NCBI GenBank assembly: GCA_964388175.1 | Contig: CAYLYS010000039.1 | Location: forward strand, 1 to 24,829 | DNA length: 24,829 bases | Reading direction: 5' to 3' | From: JAITWN01 sp964388175 | GTDB lineage: Bacteria > Pseudomonadota > Gammaproteobacteria > SZUA-140 | Shown here: piece after piece, positions 22,204 through 24,829 of the stretch | Layout: each line of letters opens with the position of its first letter | Position numbering within the stretch: position 1 is the stretch's first letter | Notes under the pieces: generated by a model | What the model was told of the DNA's origin: nothing | What the model saw: the letters and a program-made list of their open reading frames with translations, nothing else | The model's database searches: none | Position numbers and translations under genes: made by a program

Positions 22204-22239
22204 GAAAGCTTCCCGAGTGGTTTAAAAATGGTGAATGCG

Positions 22240-22254
22240 CGCCTATTATAGGCG
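22240..22254 (-). promoter_or_regulatory. speE promoter -10 box inside a 15-bp palindrome
   Basis: CGCCTAT-T-ATAGGCG is a perfect odd palindrome. Its minus-strand reading contains a consensus TATAAT (22250-22245), about 40 bases upstream of speE ATG 22203. A possible -35 (TGTTCA on the minus strand, 22273-22268) sits 17 bases away but is weak and lies in the first of two direct repeats. A regulator binding the palindrome would compete with RNA polymerase. Confidence 0.5.
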
Positions 22255-22266
22255 GGGTTCGCGGTC

Positions 22267-22312
22267 GTGAACAGGCGAAGCGGCCCTGTATGAGCGGGAT
22301 GTGAACAGGCGA
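22267..22312 (+). repeat. Direct repeat GTGAACAGGCGA in the speE-speA divergent gap
   Basis: The 12-mer is present identically at 22267-22278 and 22301-22312, 34 bp start to start (slightly over three helical turns). It lies between the speE -10 region and the speA ribosome site and is a candidate tandem binding site controlling polyamine synthesis. Confidence 0.55.
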
Positions 22313-22346
22313 TCGGCGGACAGTGGCAACGCGGAGAATGAATGGC

Positions 22347-24239
22347 ATGACGGCTGACGGGTGGGACATCGACGAGGCGCGCGCCGCCTACAATATCGCT
22401 CACTGGAGCAGCGGATACTTCGACGTCAACGCGCGCGGGAACCTCGTCGCTTGCCCCAAGGGCGATCCGGCGCGCGGCATCATCGATCTGCCGGAACTCG
22501 TCGAGCGCATCGGCGCGCATGGGCTCACCACGCCGGTGCTGGTGCGCTTCATCGACGTGCTTCATCATCGCATCGATGTGCTTCACGGCGCCTTCACCGC
22601 GGCGATGGACAAGCTCGACTACGAGGGCGCCTACTGCCCGGTCTATCCGATCAAGGTCAATCAGCACAGCAGCGTGGTCGGGGAGATTCTCTCTCACGGT
22701 CGCGGTCGCGTCGGGCTGGAGGCGGGCAGCAAGCCGGAACTGATGGCGGTGCTCGGCGTTTCCGAGGACAGCAACCGCCTGATCGTATGCAACGGCTACA
22801 AGGACCGTGAATACATCCGCCTGGCGCTGATCGGCCGCATGCTCGGCAATCGCGTCTACATCGTCGTCGAAAAGCTTTCCGAGCTCGATCTGGTGATCGA
22901 GGAGTCGCGCGCGCTCGGCGTCGCGCCGCTGATCGGCATCCGCGTGCGCCTGGCCTCGATCGGCAAGGGCAAGTGGCAGAACACGGGCGGCGAGAAATCC
23001 AAGTTCGGATTGTCCGCGCCCCACGTGCTGCAGACCATCGAGCGCCTGCGCGCGGCGGGCATGGCCGACAGCCTGCGCATGCTGCATTTTCATCTCGGTT
23101 CGCAGATCGCCAACATTCTCGACATTCAGCGCGGCATGCAGGAGGCAGCGCGCTATTTCGCCGAGCTGCATGCCATGGGCGTGCCCATCGATTGCATGGA
23201 CGTCGGCGGCGGCCTCGGCGTCGATTACGAGGGAACGCGTTCGCGCAGCGCCTGTTCGATGAACTACAGCATCGACGAGTACGCGCACAACGTCGTCCAC
23301 ACCCTGTGGGAAATCTGCGAACGGCAGGATCTGCCGCATCCGGACATCATCACCGAGTCCGGGCGCGGCATGACCGCGCATCATGCCATGCTCATCACCA
23401 ACGTCATCGATATCGAACGCGCGCCGGACGAGGCGGTTACGCCGGTAGGCGACGGCGAGCCGCAGGTACTGCACAACCTCCATGACGCCTATAGCAGCTG
23501 CTCGCAGCGTTCGGCGGTCGAGGTCTATCACGATGCCGTGCACTGGCTCGGCGTATCGCAGGACATGTATACCCATGGCCTGCTGACGCTGGCGCAGCGT
23601 GCGCGCGCCGAGGAGATCTATTTCGCCACCTGTCGCCGTGTGCGCCCGCTGCTGCAGCCCTCGTCGCGTTCGCATCGCGAAATACTCGACGAACTCAACG
23701 AAAAGCTGGCCGACAAGTTCTTCTGCAATTTTTCCGTTTTCCAGTCGATGCCCGACGTCTGGGCGATCGACCAGATTTTCCCGATCGTCCCGCTGCGACG
23801 CCTCGACGAGCGGCCGGATTGCCGCGCGGTCATCAACGACATCACCTGCGATTCCGACGGCCGTATCGATTATTACGTCGATCGGGAAGGCATAGAGACG
23901 CATCTGCCGCTGCATCTGCCGCGTCCCGGCGAGAACTACATGATCGGGATTTTCATGATCGGCGCGTATCAGGAAATCCTCGGCGACATGCACAACCTGT
24001 TCGGCGATACGCATTCGGTGAACGTGGTGCTGGAAGAGGGCGGCGGTTATCGCCTCACCCAGCCGCAGTCGGGTGATACCGTCTCGTCCGTGCTGCGCTA
24101 CGTGCAGTTCGATCCGCAGGTGCTGCTCGACCGGCTGCGCAGCGCGGTCGCGGCCGCGGCGCTCGACGAACGCCAGCGGACGATGTGCCATCAGACGCTC
24201 GCGGCCGGCATCGCCGGCTACACCTATCTCGAGGATTGA
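22347..24239 (+). CDS. speA: Biosynthetic arginine decarboxylase
   Basis: 630 residues of the SpeA type. It decarboxylates arginine to agmatine, the first step to putrescine. Landmarks: DEARAAYNIAHWSSGYFDVN at the N-terminus, the PLP lysine Lys103 in CPVYPIKVNQ, RLASIGKGKWQNTGGEKSKF, HFHLGSQIANI, MDVGGGLGVDYEGT, and late CNFSVFQSMPDVWAIDQIFP and NDITCDSDGRID. ATG 22347 is chosen for GGAGA 9 bases upstream (22333-22337); ATG 22338 and GTG 22323 are alternatives. Length agrees with the family. It shares its control region with speE. Confidence 0.96.
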   Translation: MTADGWDIDEARAAYNIAHWSSGYFDVNARGNLVACPKGDPARGIIDLPELVERIGAHGLTTPVLVRFIDVLHHRIDVLHGAFTAAMDKLDYEGAYCPVYPIKVNQHSSVVGEILSHGRGRVGLEAGSKPELMAVLGVSEDSNRLIVCNGYKDREYIRLALIGRMLGNRVYIVVEKLSELDLVIEESRALGVAPLIGIRVRLASIGKGKWQNTGGEKSKFGLSAPHVLQTIERLRAAGMADSLRMLHFHLGSQIANILDIQRGMQEAARYFAELHAMGVPIDCMDVGGGLGVDYEGTRSRSACSMNYSIDEYAHNVVHTLWEICERQDLPHPDIITESGRGMTAHHAMLITNVIDIERAPDEAVTPVGDGEPQVLHNLHDAYSSCSQRSAVEVYHDAVHWLGVSQDMYTHGLLTLAQRARAEEIYFATCRRVRPLLQPSSRSHREILDELNEKLADKFFCNFSVFQSMPDVWAIDQIFPIVPLRRLDERPDCRAVINDITCDSDGRIDYYVDREGIETHLPLHLPRPGENYMIGIFMIGAYQEILGDMHNLFGDTHSVNVVLEEGGGYRLTQPQSGDTVSSVLRYVQFDPQVLLDRLRSAVAAAALDERQRTMCHQTLAAGIAGYTYLED

Positions 24240-24292
24240 TTCGAGGACCGTGCTCGGGGATCGGACGGCACGCCGCGCTGCGCCGTTCTCTC

Positions 24293-24829
24293 TCAGGCCC
24301 CCAGGCGCAGCACCATGAAGTCGATGTCGTTGCGCTGCAGCAGCGAGCGCATCTGTCCCATCGCGCGCAGGCTGTCGTAGGGACCGACGCGCACCCGATA
24401 CCAGATGTCCTGATCGCGGATGACCACGGTCTGTATCGTGGACTCGATGCCGAGCAGGGCCAGACGCGCCTTCAGGCTGTCCGCTTCCTCCATCTGCCGG
24501 AACGAACCCACCTGTAGGATATAGGGGCCGCTGTCGTTTTTCTTCGGCGCCTTGGCGTCAGGCGTGGCGCCGAACTGTTCCTCGCCGACCTGCATTTCCA
24601 TTTCCGGGAGCAGGGTATAGAACTCGAAACGGTTTTTCGCCGGCGCCGGTTCGGCCGGCGGCGGTGCAGCGGGTTTGGCCGCCGGTTTGGCTGTGGCCTT
24701 GGGCGTCGGCGCGGGCGCTGCTGTGGATGCCGTCGTGGGCGCACCGCTGCGCGTTTCCTGCGATGCGGCGGGCAGACCGCTCTGCGCCTGGACGAGGTAG
24801 CCGAGATAGCCGATGATCGCGCCCGCAAT
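24293..24829 (-). CDS. SPOR-domain protein, FtsN-like, 5' end outside the window
   Basis: The frame is open from TGA (24295-24293) to the window edge: 178 residues visible. At the N-terminal side a hydrophobic IAGAIIGYLGYLV is probably the end of a single membrane anchor, followed by an Ala/Pro/Thr/Lys linker of ~50 residues, the motif FEFYTLLPEMEM typical of FtsN-like proteins, and a SPOR domain (GPYILQVGSFRQMEEADSL ... IWYRVRVGPYDSL). SPOR domains bind denuded septal peptidoglycan and FtsN activates division. Convergent with speA; 53 bp separate them. argS often lies next upstream, but it is out of view. Confidence 0.9.
   Translation of the reverse strand: MAGAIIGYLGYLVQAQSGLPAASQETRSGAPTTASTAAPAPTPKATAKPAAKPAAPPPAEPAPAKNRFEFYTLLPEMEMQVGEEQFGATPDAKAPKKNDSGPYILQVGSFRQMEEADSLKARLALLGIESTIQTVVIRDQDIWYRVRVGPYDSLRAMGQMRSLLQRNDIDFMVLRLGA

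Noticed and set aside
22200..24191. 663-codon minus-strand frame
   Set aside because: Lies opposite speA, whose identity is certain; composition is that of a shadow frame.
24240..24292. Terminator between speA and the SPOR gene
   Set aside because: Only a 5-bp ACGGC/GCCGT pairing with no T-run was found.

Overview
The window is GC-rich, gene-dense bacterial chromosome, most likely from a gammaproteobacterium and possibly a betaproteobacterium. The grounds are a CysB regulator with the full set of ligand residues, a biosynthetic SpeA arginine decarboxylase divergent from SpeE, a YifB/ComM - UbiK - GlnK - AmtB neighbourhood with a sigma-54/NtrC promoter, an FtsN-like SPOR protein and a DUF4124 envelope protein. 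No phage, insertion sequence, rRNA, tRNA or CRISPR array was seen. The taxonomic guess is inference.

Layout. 1-6.5 kb: the 3' part of a large unrecognised protein; a long REP-like palindrome; a VOC protein; a possibly decayed stretch; L-serine dehydratase SdaA with a C-terminal cysteine ligand; a two-domain PhnB-like VOC protein; and a divergent HxlR regulator / NAD(P)-binding oxidoreductase pair. 6.5-7.5 kb: an SRPBCC (AHSA1) protein, followed by an 11-bp tandem repeat and two inverted repeats.

7.5-13.2 kb is the centrepiece: an RBBP9/YdeN-type hydrolase, cysB, a serine O-acetyltransferase, a family 2A encapsulin shell protein (SrpI type) and a SufS-like cysteine desulfurase with a ~181-residue Ala/Pro-rich N-terminal extension typical of the encapsulin cargo. 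Family 2A encapsulins are known to package this desulfurase and are linked to sulfur storage. The cysB-hydrolase module directly upstream, the structured cysB-cysE gap and an apparent terminator/attenuator between the acetyltransferase and the shell gene are the features that may be new. A working model (inference): O-acetylserine from the acetyltransferase, via N-acetylserine, would tell CysB about sulfur status, while the encapsulated desulfurase mobilises sulfane sulfur from cysteine.

13.2-14.1 kb is a gene-poor gap with weak small-ORF candidates, a GC-rich palindrome pair and an AT-rich duplicated decamer. 14.1-16.6 kb holds a VF530-family protein overlapping a SAM methyltransferase, a small membrane protein, and a Tat-exported HAD-type protein with an altered active site. 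16.6-20.5 kb holds yifB/comM and ubiK on the minus strand, divergent from glnK-amtB, whose promoter region has a good sigma-54 element and two NtrC-like sites 32 bp apart. 20.5-24.8 kb holds a CDGSH iron-sulfur protein, a DUF4124 protein, speE and speA from a shared promoter region, and the 3' part of an FtsN-like SPOR gene running off the end.
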